A DNA stretch of 64,000 nucleotides from Bacillota bacterium (GTDB lineage: Bacteria > Bacillota > Clostridia > Peptostreptococcales > Anaerovoracaceae). Within the stretch, counting starts at the first letter, position 1. Each line of letters opens with the position of its first letter. The stretch spans positions 43,856-107,855 of the forward strand of contig JAUNQD010000004.1 of the NCBI GenBank assembly GCA_030536355.1, read 5' to 3'. Under the pieces are notes generated by a model, which had not been told where the DNA came from, made no database searches, and worked only from the letters and a program-made list of their open reading frames with translations. Positions 35,991 through 45,118 of this stretch are shown piece by piece. The position numbers and the translations under genes were made by a program.

Positions 35991-36083
35991 ATAAAGAGAA
36001 ACCAATGAACGGTTGCTCCCATGTATTTGGGTAATAATCCCCGTCCTATGGGTATATAGCAGGACGGGGATTAATCTTTTTTT
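35991..36083 (+). ncRNA. Antisense antitoxin RNA (locus 2)
   Basis: Predicted RNA of about 93 nt. It covers the repeat arm 36009-36020 and ends at a strong terminator: TAATCCCCGTCCT (36035-36047) pairs with AGGACGGGGATTA (36061-36073), followed by TTTTTTT at 36077-36083. It is complementary to the whole 3' untranslated part of the toxin mRNA. Confidence 0.7.
36009..36020. repeat. Inverted repeat, toxin mRNA 3' arm (locus 2)
   Basis: ACGGTTGCTCCC, the perfect 12-bp inverse complement of the copy at 36211-36222. On the toxin mRNA it would pair with the region just upstream of the ribosome site. Confidence 0.75.
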
Positions 36084-36106
36084 GTAATCTCTAATCCGTA
36101 GCCCCA

Positions 36107-36190
36107 TTATCTCTTAGCTTTCAATACTAAGGCGATAATAGCTACGATTAGCATACTAAAGCTAATCAGCTCAGCAAATGTAATGTACAT
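36107..36190 (-). CDS. Type I toxin, small hydrophobic (TxpA/holin-like) peptide
   Basis: 27-aa peptide: a short N-terminus (MYITFAELIS), one membrane helix through FSMLIVAIIALVL, and a basic end KAKR. This is the shape of type I toxins that depolarise or damage the membrane. The start at 36190 lies eight bases after AAGGGAGG (36199-36206); an ATG at 36196 is only two bases from that site. The gene has its own promoter, a closing inverted repeat around it and a convergent antisense RNA. The protein family is assigned by pattern, not by database search. Confidence 0.75.
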   Translation of the reverse strand: MYITFAELISFSMLIVAIIALVLKAKR

Positions 36191-36210
36191 AAGCATCGCC
36201 TCCCTTCATT

Positions 36211-36222
36211 GGGAGCAACCGT
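36211..36222. repeat. Inverted repeat, toxin mRNA 5' arm (locus 2)
   Basis: GGGAGCAACCGT on the plus strand. It lies about 5 bases upstream of the toxin ribosome site, so pairing with the 3' arm would bury translation initiation. Confidence 0.75.
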
Positions 36223-36250
36223 CCACCGTCAAAGGCTTCTCTCGCTTTAC

Positions 36251-36279
36251 ATTATATCCAATATTTTACAGTAAATCAA
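36251..36279 (-). promoter_or_regulatory. Promoter of type I toxin mRNA (locus 2)
   Basis: On the minus strand TTGATT (36274-36279), a 17-base spacer, TATAAT (36251-36256). Predicted start near 36244. Confidence 0.78.
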
Positions 36280-36354
36280 TTCCATTTTTATGTTTTGGCA
36301 CCGTTCCCGAACGATTTCCGCAGGAGCAGATGCAATCAAATGCGAAATGAACGT

Positions 36355-36424
36355 AAAGAATAGAAAAACCTCAAGCACTGTTTGAATGGCTTTAGCCGTG
36401 AGTTTGCTTGAGGTTCTATTCTTT
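36355..36424 (-). terminator. Terminator after polC
   Basis: A long two-part stem: AAAGAATAG with CTATTCTTT outside, and AACCTCAAGC with GCTTGAGGTT inside, with a loop of about 29 nt. On the minus strand it is followed by TTTTTCTATTCTTT. Confidence 0.8.
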
Positions 36425-36434
36425 GTGAATGAGT

Positions 36435-39400
36435 TTAAAACAGACTCATCTGCGCTGTCTCAGGCAGTCCTTCCAAAACTCCGTGCTGTCGCATTTCGTC
36501 CAAGGCTGTTTTATTGATCTTGCCTCGTTCGCTGATGTCTTCGACTGTTTCGTACGGTCTTCTCTGATATTCTTCGTAAAAAGTAGTCGCAGCACCTTCT
36601 CCCACACCTGTGATGGCTACGAATGGCAACAGTACTTTACCGTCGTGTGCCAGGAATCTGAGGCTGTCGGAGATGCCCAGCCTTGCCGGTGCGAATTCGT
36701 ATCCGCGAGCATACATTTCGTAGGCTACTTCCAGCACGATGAATTCATCTTCTTCCTTCTTGGAAGCATCCTTACCCTTGCGGATGATCTCTTCCATTCG
36801 TTCCTCTACGGCTTTCTGTCCGCGAAGGATCACTTTCTCATCGAAGTACTGTACTTTAGCGGTGAACCAAACTGCATAGAATTCCACAGGATGATAAACC
36901 TTATAATATGCTATACGTGCTGACATCATAACGTATGCCACAGCGTGTGCCCTAGGGAACATGTACTTGATCTTTTTGCACGAATCTATGTACCATTCAG
37001 GAACATCGTGCTCGCGCATGAGGGCTTCCTGTTCCTCAGTCAGACCCTTACCCTTACGGACTTTTTCCATGATGGTGAATGCGTCTGCATTAGGCAGCCC
37101 TTTGAGACGTAGATAGTTCATGATGTCGTCTCGAGTGGCGATGGCTTCCTTCATAGTCGTAACTTTGTTTACGATCAGATCCTGAGCATTGCCCAACCAT
37201 ACGTCTGTACCGTGGGAAAGACCTGAAATACGTACTAGTTCTTCGAAGCTTGTCGGCTGGATATCGTCCAGCATCTGTCTTACGAACTTGGTACCGAATT
37301 CAGGGATGCCGTAGCTTCCGTGAGTGAATTTATAGTCAGGATCCTTGATGTCAAGGCCTTCAGTGCCCACAAAAATTGTCATCACCTTATCGTCTTTGAT
37401 AGGCACTGTCAGCGGATCCACGCCTGTCATATCCTGCAGCTGTCTAATCATGGACGGGGCATCATGGCCCAGTATATCAAGCTTCAGCAGGTTCTGGTCT
37501 ATAGAGTGGTAGTCAAAGTGAGTCGTTACTATGTCTGACTTCACGTCGTTTGCCGGATGCTGCACAGGACAGAATTCATATATCTCATGTCCTCTCGGCA
37601 CAATGATGATGCCGCCCGGATGTTGTCCGCTAGTCTTCCTCACACCTTCGCAGCATGAAGTCAGTCTGTCCAGCTCGAACTTATTGACATTCATCTCGCG
37701 CTCTTCGAAGTACTTGGCAACGTATCCGTAGGCAGTCTTATCCTTGATAGTGCCTATGGTTCCTGCCTTGTATACGTTCTCTGAGCCAAATATCTCTTCT
37801 ACGTATTTATGTGCTGTAGCCTGATATTCTCCTGCAAAGTTCAGGTCGATATCGGGCTCTTTGTTTGCTTCGAATCCAAGGAATGTTTCGAAAGGTATAG
37901 TGAAGCCTTCCTTCTTATATGGTGTGCCGCAGATAGGGCAATTCTTGTCCGGCATGTCCACTCCGCAATCATACTGTGTGCCGTCTCCCCATTCCATGTG
38001 CTTACATTCAGGATTTGGACACAGATAATGTGCCGGCAGCGGATTTACTTCAGTGATGCCTGACATAGTGGCTGCGAATGAAGACCCTACCGATCCTCGT
38101 GAGCCTACCAGGTATCCGTCTGAGAGTGACTTTTGTACCAGCATTTCTGCCGATCTGTACATCACGGCGTAGCCGTTATCTATGATGGAGTTGAGCTCCT
38201 TATCGAGTCTGGCTCTTATTTCTTCAGGAAGCGGTGAACCGTACATTCCTTCCGCACGCTCATCGCAAACTCTTCTCAAGTATTCTTCCGCACCATCGAT
38301 CTTAGGAGGGAATTTGCCCTTTGGTACCGGCATCATCGGCTCTATCATGTCGGCGATCTTATTCGTATTCGTTATAACTACTTCATATGCCTTTTCCTCA
38401 CCAAGATAAGCGAATTCTTCCATCATCTCATCTGTGGTTCTGAAATAAAGGCCCTCATCGCCTTCAACGTCCTTAAAGCCTTGTCCTGCCATGAGTATCC
38501 TTCTGTAAAGAGCTTCTTCCGCGTCGAAATAGTGAGCATCGCAAGTAGCACAAACAGGTTTACCGTATTTCTCACCCAGCGCTACGATCTTCCTGTTGAA
38601 TTCTCGTAATTCTTCTTCGCTTGAAACAGTGCCGTTCTTCAGCATGAAGCTGTTGTTTGCTATAGGCTGGATCTCCAAGTAATCATAGAAGTTCACCAGC
38701 CCCTCAAGCCTTGATTCATCAGCACCGCCCATGACAGCTCTGAAAACTTCTCCCGCCTCACAGGCTGATCCCAGAATTAGTCCTTCCCTGTGAGCAGTCA
38801 AAACAGACTTAGGTATCCTAGGTCTTCTGTGATAATATTCTAAATGAGAAAGTGAAACCAGCTTGTATAAGTTCTTAAGTCCTTCTCTGTTCTGAGCAAA
38901 TATGATAATGTGGTTAGTTCCACGGCCTTTATAATCTATAGTTCCATCAGGATCGATAAGACCATCATCGTCAAGAAGATAGCCTTCACATCCGTATAAT
39001 ATCTTTATTTCCTTACCTGCATGTGAAGCATCAGGGAAGCTCTGAACTACACCGTGGTCAGTGATTGCCACAGCTTTATGTCCCCATTTTTCTGCTGTCT
39101 TGACCATGCGTTTCACATCGTTGAGACCATCCATGGCACTCATCTTAGTATGAGCATGAAGTTCCACACGCTTTTCGGGATATGTATCTGTTCTGTCTTT
39201 TTTCTCTATTTTTTCGATATTGTCAGCCATCACTGTGACACAGTTATCGAATCTGTCCCACTGAGCAAGCCCCTGGATCTTGATCCCGTCGCCCTTACCG
39301 AAGTGTTCGTCGATATCGTCCCACTTCTCATTGAGAACGAAAGCTTTTACAGGGATACTTGTCCTCTTATCAGTAACGAAGAGGCTTGCCAACTTACTGT

Positions 39401-40238
39401 CTTCTCTGATGGTCCTGCTGTCTTTTTTGAAAAGCTCGCCTTCGATGACAACGTTACCGCTTTCGGAAGTGATATCTGATATAGGTGTCGGCTGTTTAGT
39501 TATTGTAGATCCCATTATCAGATTGCCTTTTACGGGAACGTAAGATCTGCGGCGTTTTCCTCTGAAAGGTTTTTCACCGCCTGCAGCAGCAGGTGCGCTC
39601 GGTGCAGCAGGAACCGATGCCTCGGCAAACGGAAGATCTTCGGAAGTTTTTTCTCTGAACGCTGCAGCAGCTTCAGCCGCCCTTTCCTGATGCTCCTCGA
39701 AAACGATTCTTTCCTTCTCTTCCAGCTGCCTTCCGGCATTTTTGTATACTTGTGAATCATTCTCAAATATCACTTCCACATCCAGATCCAGATCACGTTT
39801 CAGCAGTTGACTAAACTTATCAGCCACTTCGTCATTGAGCACATCGACAGCCATCTGTCCCAGTGCGAAAATAGTCAGCTTACTTCCTTCCAATACGAAT
39901 CTGTCTGTATATATGGTTTTGGTCACATGAGCATATCTTCCGTTGACAAGTGTTATCATGTGATAAATGTAATACTGCAAAGCCTCTTCCTTTGTCTGCA
40001 GCAGATCCTTGTATGTAAATCTTATATCTATGTCTTCAACATCTCTGAGCTGACCCAGAAGGCTTCTCTTAAACTTGTCCACCATCTCAAACGGCAGCAC
40101 AAAATTAAGCTCTAATTCCAAAGTAAGCGTTCTGCTTTCTTCTGAAATCACAGCTTTTTTTGTTTCAAGCTTAAGACTTTCCTTAGTCAAGTTCTCCAGC
40201 TTGGAAAAATCAATCGAGCTTTCCAGTATCCTTCGCAT
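36435..40238 (-). CDS. polC: DNA polymerase III alpha subunit PolC, lacking the exonuclease insert
   Basis: 1267-aa replicative polymerase of Gram-positive type. Seen in order: N-terminal domain, OB domain (VVIEGELFKKDSRTI), PHP domain with HAHTKMS at 361-367 and AITDHGVVQSFPDASHAG, the four-Cys zinc site (CPNPECKH, CPICGTPY), the palm motif PDIDLNFAGEYQ, GQHPGGIIIVP and a thumb/tail region. B. subtilis PolC (about 1437 aa) has a DnaQ-like proofreading domain of roughly 170 residues inside PHP. Here residues 427-440 simply join YLLDDDG to TNHIIIFAQNREGLKNL, so the exonuclease is absent. The join is clean and in frame. The start overlaps ispG by 29 bases with GGAGG close before the ATG. Confidence 0.96.
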   Translation of the reverse strand: MRRILESSIDFSKLENLTKESLKLETKKAVISEESRTLTLELELNFVLPFEMVDKFKRSLLGQLRDVEDIDIRFTYKDLLQTKEEALQYYIYHMITLVNGRYAHVTKTIYTDRFVLEGSKLTIFALGQMAVDVLNDEVADKFSQLLKRDLDLDVEVIFENDSQVYKNAGRQLEEKERIVFEEHQERAAEAAAAFREKTSEDLPFAEASVPAAPSAPAAAGGEKPFRGKRRRSYVPVKGNLIMGSTITKQPTPISDITSESGNVVIEGELFKKDSRTIREDSKLASLFVTDKRTSIPVKAFVLNEKWDDIDEHFGKGDGIKIQGLAQWDRFDNCVTVMADNIEKIEKKDRTDTYPEKRVELHAHTKMSAMDGLNDVKRMVKTAEKWGHKAVAITDHGVVQSFPDASHAGKEIKILYGCEGYLLDDDGLIDPDGTIDYKGRGTNHIIIFAQNREGLKNLYKLVSLSHLEYYHRRPRIPKSVLTAHREGLILGSACEAGEVFRAVMGGADESRLEGLVNFYDYLEIQPIANNSFMLKNGTVSSEEELREFNRKIVALGEKYGKPVCATCDAHYFDAEEALYRRILMAGQGFKDVEGDEGLYFRTTDEMMEEFAYLGEEKAYEVVITNTNKIADMIEPMMPVPKGKFPPKIDGAEEYLRRVCDERAEGMYGSPLPEEIRARLDKELNSIIDNGYAVMYRSAEMLVQKSLSDGYLVGSRGSVGSSFAATMSGITEVNPLPAHYLCPNPECKHMEWGDGTQYDCGVDMPDKNCPICGTPYKKEGFTIPFETFLGFEANKEPDIDLNFAGEYQATAHKYVEEIFGSENVYKAGTIGTIKDKTAYGYVAKYFEEREMNVNKFELDRLTSCCEGVRKTSGQHPGGIIIVPRGHEIYEFCPVQHPANDVKSDIVTTHFDYHSIDQNLLKLDILGHDAPSMIRQLQDMTGVDPLTVPIKDDKVMTIFVGTEGLDIKDPDYKFTHGSYGIPEFGTKFVRQMLDDIQPTSFEELVRISGLSHGTDVWLGNAQDLIVNKVTTMKEAIATRDDIMNYLRLKGLPNADAFTIMEKVRKGKGLTEEQEALMREHDVPEWYIDSCKKIKYMFPRAHAVAYVMMSARIAYYKVYHPVEFYAVWFTAKVQYFDEKVILRGQKAVEERMEEIIRKGKDASKKEEDEFIVLEVAYEMYARGYEFAPARLGISDSLRFLAHDGKVLLPFVAITGVGEGAATTFYEEYQRRPYETVEDISERGKINKTALDEMRQHGVLEGLPETAQMSLF

Positions 40239-41283
40239 ATTCCTCCGCCATTTTCATCAGCTCATCAGCAATATCTTCTTCTTTAACGGACTTTACTATT
40301 TCCCCCTTAAGGAACAATAAGCCCTTGCCTTTACCGCAGGCAACGCCAAGATCTGCGCCCTTTGCTTCTCCCGGACCGTTCACGGCGCAGCCCATAACGG
40401 CTATCTTCAGATCATGAGCGCCCTTTGCATTGAGCTCGGCAGCGCGTCTTTCGACAGCTCCCGCGATCTTTTCAAGATCCACTTCTGTTCTGCCGCATGT
40501 AGGGCATGATACGATCTCTATGCCCTCTTTTCTCATGCCGAGGGCTGTCAGCAATTCTTTCGCAAAGTGCACTTCTTCCACAGGGTTGGCTGTAAGGGAT
40601 ACTCTGAGGGTATCTCCTATCCCTTCAAGCAAAAGCGCGCCTATTCCCGCTGCTGACTTTATCTTGCCGCGAGTCGGCGTTCCCGCTTCGGTAACACCTA
40701 TATGTAACGGATAGTTCGACCTTTCGTGAACTATCTTATATGCATCGTAATTCATCTTCACATCGGAAGATTTAAGGGATATCACGATGTCTTCAAAATC
40801 ATATTTTTCAAGTATAGCAACGTTTCTGAGGGCACTTTCCGCAAGACCTTCTGCAGTTACGCCACCGTTCTTGGCAAGTATGTCTTTTTCGAGTGATCCC
40901 GAATTGACTCCTACTCTTATAGGGATACGGCGTGCTTTGGCAGCATCGATCACCTTTTTAACATTTTCTTCAGACCCAATATTACCCGGATTTATCCTGA
41001 CTTTATCTGCACCTGCTTCTATTGCAGCAATGGCAAGGCGATAGTCAAAATGTATGTCAGCAACGAGAGGCACATTGGCCTTGGCCTTGATTTCCTTGAA
41101 TGCAGCTGCTGCATCCATATCGGGAACTGCAAGTCTTATGATCTGACATCCGGCTTCTTCAAGCGCTCTGATCTGCGCAAGACTTCCTGTCACATCGCTT
41201 GTTTTAGTATTTGTCATGGACTGGATGGAGACAGGTTCTCCTCCGCCAATTATTATGTTTCCGCATTTAACTGTTTTTTTCAT
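40210..41283 (-). CDS. ispG: 4-hydroxy-3-methylbut-2-enyl diphosphate synthase
   Basis: 357 aa, a [4Fe-4S] enzyme of the MEP isoprenoid route. Visible: a start with GGGEPVSIQSMTNTKT, RINPGNIG, the cluster cysteines in SCPTCGRTEVDL and MGCAVNGPGEAKGADLG. With dxr in the same operon it shows isoprenoids are made by the MEP pathway. Confidence 0.97.
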   Translation of the reverse strand: MKKTVKCGNIIIGGGEPVSIQSMTNTKTSDVTGSLAQIRALEEAGCQIIRLAVPDMDAAAAFKEIKAKANVPLVADIHFDYRLAIAAIEAGADKVRINPGNIGSEENVKKVIDAAKARRIPIRVGVNSGSLEKDILAKNGGVTAEGLAESALRNVAILEKYDFEDIVISLKSSDVKMNYDAYKIVHERSNYPLHIGVTEAGTPTRGKIKSAAGIGALLLEGIGDTLRVSLTANPVEEVHFAKELLTALGMRKEGIEIVSCPTCGRTEVDLEKIAGAVERRAAELNAKGAHDLKIAVMGCAVNGPGEAKGADLGVACGKGKGLLFLKGEIVKSVKEEDIADELMKMAEEYAKDTGKLD

Positions 41284-41319
41284 AAGTTCCTCCGCGCGTA
41301 TCGTGACCGCACCTTTTGC

Positions 41320-42333
41320 TTACGAGAATATCGGTAGTATAAATCTGATTATATCGTTCCAAGTAACATATATCATCAACGCGAACAGCAGCATGATCCC
41401 AATGAAGTGGATCTTGCCTTCCATCTCATCTGTAACCCGTTTACCTGTTATCTTCCTGATCACCAGGAACAGAAGTCTTCCGCCGTCCAGTGCAGGGAAC
41501 GGCAGCAAGTTGATGACTGCCAGATTCAAGCTGAGAAGTGCTGCCAAATAAACTACGTATATTAATCCCATCTTGGCAGAATCATTTACTACGTATACGA
41601 TGCCGACAGGACCGCTAAGTTCCTTGGCAGATACATCACCTGTGAACAACTGACCTATCAGATCATACATCATTACTGTCATGTCCCAAGTGTTGGAAAC
41701 TCCCGTTCTTACAGCTTTCACAGGATTTCTGGCCATTGTCGGCGTAACACCGACAAGGCTCCTTCCTGCTTCTTTATCATACTCAGGAATGACTTCTATA
41801 TCGGTCTGGCTGCCATTTCTCAATACTGTGAAAGTGACAGCATCTCCGTCGTTCTCACCTACTATTGTCTGAAGGTCTGACCATTCTTCTATGTCAATAT
41901 CATTTATCTTGACTACTTCATCACCAGCCATGATACCTGCTTCATACGCCGGTGATCCTTCGCTTACAACATCGATAGTTGTAGTCGCCTGCCCCATATA
42001 AAACGCGATTATGATCATCAGCACGATAGCTGTCAACAGATTCATTATAGAGCCTGCTGCCAGAACGATGGCCCTCTGCCATGCCGGCTGATTATTAAAA
42101 GCCCTCTCGTCTTCCGAGTCTTCATCTTCTCCTTCCATGGCACAGAAACCGCCTATAGGTATCGCTCTTATGGAATAAAGAGTCTCACCCTTCTGCTTTT
42201 TGAACAATGCCGGTCCCATACCTATGGCAAATTCGTTCACTTTGATACCACACATTTTGGCAGTAACAAAATGACCAAACTCATGCACGAATATAAGCAG
42301 GCAGAATATCAATACTGCATAAATCAATGTCAT
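41320..42333 (-). CDS. rseP: RIP metalloprotease RseP / site-2 protease
   Basis: 337-aa intramembrane zinc protease. The HEFGH zinc motif lies in the first transmembrane helix (about residue 17). A PDZ domain follows (SPAYEAGIMAGDEVVKIN), and the third metal ligand is in the late LPFPALDGGRLLF helix. It probably cleaves anti-sigma factors or signal-peptide remnants within the membrane. Operon neighbour of dxr and ispG, as in most bacteria. Confidence 0.96.
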   Translation of the reverse strand: MTLIYAVLIFCLLIFVHEFGHFVTAKMCGIKVNEFAIGMGPALFKKQKGETLYSIRAIPIGGFCAMEGEDEDSEDERAFNNQPAWQRAIVLAAGSIMNLLTAIVLMIIIAFYMGQATTTIDVVSEGSPAYEAGIMAGDEVVKINDIDIEEWSDLQTIVGENDGDAVTFTVLRNGSQTDIEVIPEYDKEAGRSLVGVTPTMARNPVKAVRTGVSNTWDMTVMMYDLIGQLFTGDVSAKELSGPVGIVYVVNDSAKMGLIYVVYLAALLSLNLAVINLLPFPALDGGRLLFLVIRKITGKRVTDEMEGKIHFIGIMLLFALMIYVTWNDIIRFILPIFS

Positions 42334-42350
42334 TATCTCTTCCCCCTATG

Positions 42351-43499
42351 TTAAAACATATTCCTCACTTCATCTCTTATTCTCTTATCAACTTCCAATA
42401 CACCTTCAAGATCCAGACCAAACTGTGGTTTATGTTCCTCCATAACCTTAACGAGAGTGTTCTGTATATCTATGAATCTGATCTTTTCATGAAGGAAAAG
42501 ATCTACAAGAACTTCATTGGCTCCGTTAAGCACTACAGGATAGCTTCCGCCCTTTCTGCACGCTTCATATGCCATCTCCACAGTCTTGAATACATTGGTA
42601 TCAGCAGGGTAGAATGTCATCCCGTCTTTCAATGAGAACAGGTCGAGGCTTTCGTTGATAGTACTTAGGTCCAGTCTTTCCGGATAAGAGAATGCATAAG
42701 CGATAGGCACCTTCATATCAGGAAGACCCATCTGTCCTATAACACTTCCATCCATATATTCCACCGCCGAGTGAAGTATGCTCTGTGGATGTACCACTAC
42801 CTGTATCTTGTCTACAGGTACATCAAAAAGCCACTTGGCTTCTATTATCTCAAGCCCCTTGTTCATCATGGAAGCCGAATCTATAGTGATCTTACTTCCC
42901 ATTGACCAGTTAGGGTGCTTGAGTGCTTGTGCTAATGTTACGTTTTCCAGCTGCTCGAGGCTGTATCCTCTGAACGGTCCGCCTGAAGCAGTCAGAAGTA
43001 TCCTTCTGATTTCGTTGTGTTCATTGCCTTGAAGGCTCTGAAAAATAGCGCTGTGTTCACTGTCTACAGGCAGCAGCTTCACGCCTTTTCTCTTGACTGC
43101 GTCCATAACCAGCTCTCCGCCTACTACAAGAGTTTCCTTATTGGCGAACGCTATATCATTACCTGCTTCGATAGCTGCCATCGTAGGTTCAAGACCTCTT
43201 CTTCCCATCAGGGAATTCAGGACCATGTCACAATCTTCCATAGATGCGATGGCATTGAGCCCTTCTATACCGTGATATACTTCGATACCGGGATATTTAT
43301 CTGAGATAAACTTAGCGTCTTCTTCTCTATCGACGCATACAGCCTGAGGCTCAAACTCTTCTATCTGTGTACAAAGCAGCTCTATGCTTCTTGCGCATGA
43401 AAGAGCTGCTACTGTAAATTTTTCTCTGTTATCTGATATTACTTCGAGAGCCTGAGTGCCGATGGATCCTGTGCTCCCTAAAATAGATATTCTTTTCAT
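42351..43499 (-). CDS. dxr: 1-deoxy-D-xylulose 5-phosphate reductoisomerase
   Basis: 382 aa, NADPH-dependent first committed step of the MEP pathway. N-terminal NADP loop ILGSTGSIGTQALEV, the metal/substrate motifs LLPVDSEHSAIFQSLQG and LTASGGPFRGYS, and the loop HPNWSMGSKITIDSASMMNK-type region are all present. Confidence 0.97.
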   Translation of the reverse strand: MKRISILGSTGSIGTQALEVISDNREKFTVAALSCARSIELLCTQIEEFEPQAVCVDREEDAKFISDKYPGIEVYHGIEGLNAIASMEDCDMVLNSLMGRRGLEPTMAAIEAGNDIAFANKETLVVGGELVMDAVKRKGVKLLPVDSEHSAIFQSLQGNEHNEIRRILLTASGGPFRGYSLEQLENVTLAQALKHPNWSMGSKITIDSASMMNKGLEIIEAKWLFDVPVDKIQVVVHPQSILHSAVEYMDGSVIGQMGLPDMKVPIAYAFSYPERLDLSTINESLDLFSLKDGMTFYPADTNVFKTVEMAYEACRKGGSYPVVLNGANEVLVDLFLHEKIRFIDIQNTLVKVMEEHKPQFGLDLEGVLEVDKRIRDEVRNMF

Positions 43500-43523
43500 T
43501 ATTTTCTCCGAAAATATACAATA

Positions 43524-44303
43524 TTACATAATAACCAAAACTATATAGTAGTATACCATCGGACCTGTAAACAATACACTGTCAAATCTGTCCAAAATAC
43601 CACCATGTCCCGGAATGAGATTGCCGTAATCCTTGATACCCATCTTTCTCTTGAAGATAGAAGCGGTCAAATCTCCAAACTGTGAAACGATACCTCCCAG
43701 TAATCCTATGATCAGGCAGTGGATAAGCACTTCAGGTGCAAAGAAATATCCAAACAAACCACTGAGTATAATACTACCCAGAGTACCTCCGATAGAGCCT
43801 TCGATAGTCTTCTTAGGGCTGATCTTAGGGCACAGCTTATGTTTGCCAAATAAGAAGCCTGAGAAGTAAGCCATGATATCTGTACCAAAGGCAGTAAGTA
43901 CAACGAGCCAGATCAAGATACCATATTCAGTCTGTTCCACTAATGTAACATGGAATGAGAAGAATACTACATATACGATACCTGTTATAGTTGCCATGGC
44001 ATCTTCCAGTTTTCTGTTTTCAATGTTGAATAGATAAAGAAGGCTCACCAATACAACTCCGAAGAACCAAAGCATGTACCACTGAGGATCGTCTGTGAAC
44101 AGATCTATGACGTAAAGTGCTATTGCTGCGATCACTGCTATGCCGTAATTTGGCTTGATATCCATAGCATGGAATCCGTTGTAGAATTCTCTTACCGCCA
44201 TGATACCGATCAGGAAACATGCTGCGAACAGGATGTAACCGCCAAAATAAAGTATCGCAAGAAGCGGTGCCATTATGAGTCCCGATAATACTCTTGTTTT
44301 CAT
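43524..44303 (-). CDS. cdsA: Phosphatidate cytidylyltransferase
   Basis: 259-aa polytopic membrane enzyme making CDP-diacylglycerol for phospholipid synthesis. The C-terminal signature is present as SQFGDLTASIFKRKMGIKD followed by LIPGHGGILDRFDS. About eight hydrophobic segments. It starts one base after the uppS stop. Confidence 0.96.
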   Translation of the reverse strand: MKTRVLSGLIMAPLLAILYFGGYILFAACFLIGIMAVREFYNGFHAMDIKPNYGIAVIAAIALYVIDLFTDDPQWYMLWFFGVVLVSLLYLFNIENRKLEDAMATITGIVYVVFFSFHVTLVEQTEYGILIWLVVLTAFGTDIMAYFSGFLFGKHKLCPKISPKKTIEGSIGGTLGSIILSGLFGYFFAPEVLIHCLIIGLLGGIVSQFGDLTASIFKRKMGIKDYGNLIPGHGGILDRFDSVLFTGPMVYYYIVLVIM

Positions 44304-44304
44304 T

Positions 44305-45039
44305 TTATCTTCCTCCGAATCTTCTTTCTCTGCTCTGATAATCAGCTATAGCTTTCTCGAATTCCTCTGGAGTGAAATCCGGCCAGTAAACTTCAGGGAA
44401 TACCAGCTCGCTGTATGCGCTCTGCCACAGCAGGAAATTACTGAGTCTCAGCTCACCGCTTGTCCTGATGATCAGCTCAGGATCCGGTGCGTCTGCGTTG
44501 TAAACGCCTGTAAAAAGTTCAGCTGAGATGGCATCTTCCGTTATATCTTCAGGATCCAGCTCTCCCGCCTTCACTTTATGGGCAAGGCTTTTTACCGCTC
44601 TTGTGATCTCATCTCTGCCGCCGTAATTGAGGGCAATATTGAACTGGAGCCCTGTGTTCTCTTTAGTAGCCTCAAGAGTTTTTTCCAAACTTTTTACCGC
44701 ATCCTCAGGAAGTACTGTATAATCTCCCAGCACCTTTACTCTTACGTTATTGTCGATGAGTCCCTTGAGATCGCTTGCCACCCATTTGACCAGAAGTTTG
44801 AAAATGCCTGAAACTTCTTCCATTGATCGCTTCCAGTTTTCTGTCGAAAAAGCATATACGGTCAAATGCTTGATCCCCAGCTTGTCCGAATGATCAACGA
44901 TTTTTTTCATGGCTTGCATTCCTGCATTATGTCCTACCAGTCTCGGTACTCCTTTTTCCTTAGCCCATCTGCCATTGCCATCCATTATAACGGCAACATG
45001 TACCGGCATTCTATCTTTATTAAGCATAATATGTTCCAT
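44305..45039 (-). CDS. uppS: Undecaprenyl diphosphate synthase (isoprenyl transferase)
   Basis: 244 aa with the start at ATG 45039. It makes the C55 lipid carrier for peptidoglycan. The catalytic motif is AVIMDGNGRWAKEKGVPR, and later TVYAFSTENWKRS and the ELRLSNFLLWQSAYSEL motif appear. No clear ribosome site is visible. An ATG at 45027 is equally possible, and the frame is open to 45072, but that extension runs through a hairpin (45047-45075). Substrates would come from the MEP genes just downstream. Confidence 0.94.
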   Translation of the reverse strand: MEHIMLNKDRMPVHVAVIMDGNGRWAKEKGVPRLVGHNAGMQAMKKIVDHSDKLGIKHLTVYAFSTENWKRSMEEVSGIFKLLVKWVASDLKGLIDNNVRVKVLGDYTVLPEDAVKSLEKTLEATKENTGLQFNIALNYGGRDEITRAVKSLAHKVKAGELDPEDITEDAISAELFTGVYNADAPDPELIIRTSGELRLSNFLLWQSAYSELVFPEVYWPDFTPEEFEKAIADYQSRERRFGGR

Positions 45040-45046
45040 ATCGTAT

Positions 45047-45075
45047 AAATAGATGTGACCTTGTGGCCACATCTA
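45047..45075 (-). terminator. Hairpin between frr and uppS
   Basis: On the minus strand AGATGTGGCC pairs with GGTCACATCT (one G-U pair), loop ACAA, followed by ATTTATA. It is a weak terminator or attenuator placed directly before uppS. Confidence 0.5.
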
Positions 45076-45118
45076 TCATCTCGGTTCTAACTTGTGAAGT
45101 CCCACGAAAGTGACGTTC

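Noticed and set aside
35904..36107. N-terminal extension of the orphan gene at 35514-35903
   Set aside because: It overlaps the antitoxin RNA and its terminator and has no ribosome site; the ATG 35903 has an excellent one.
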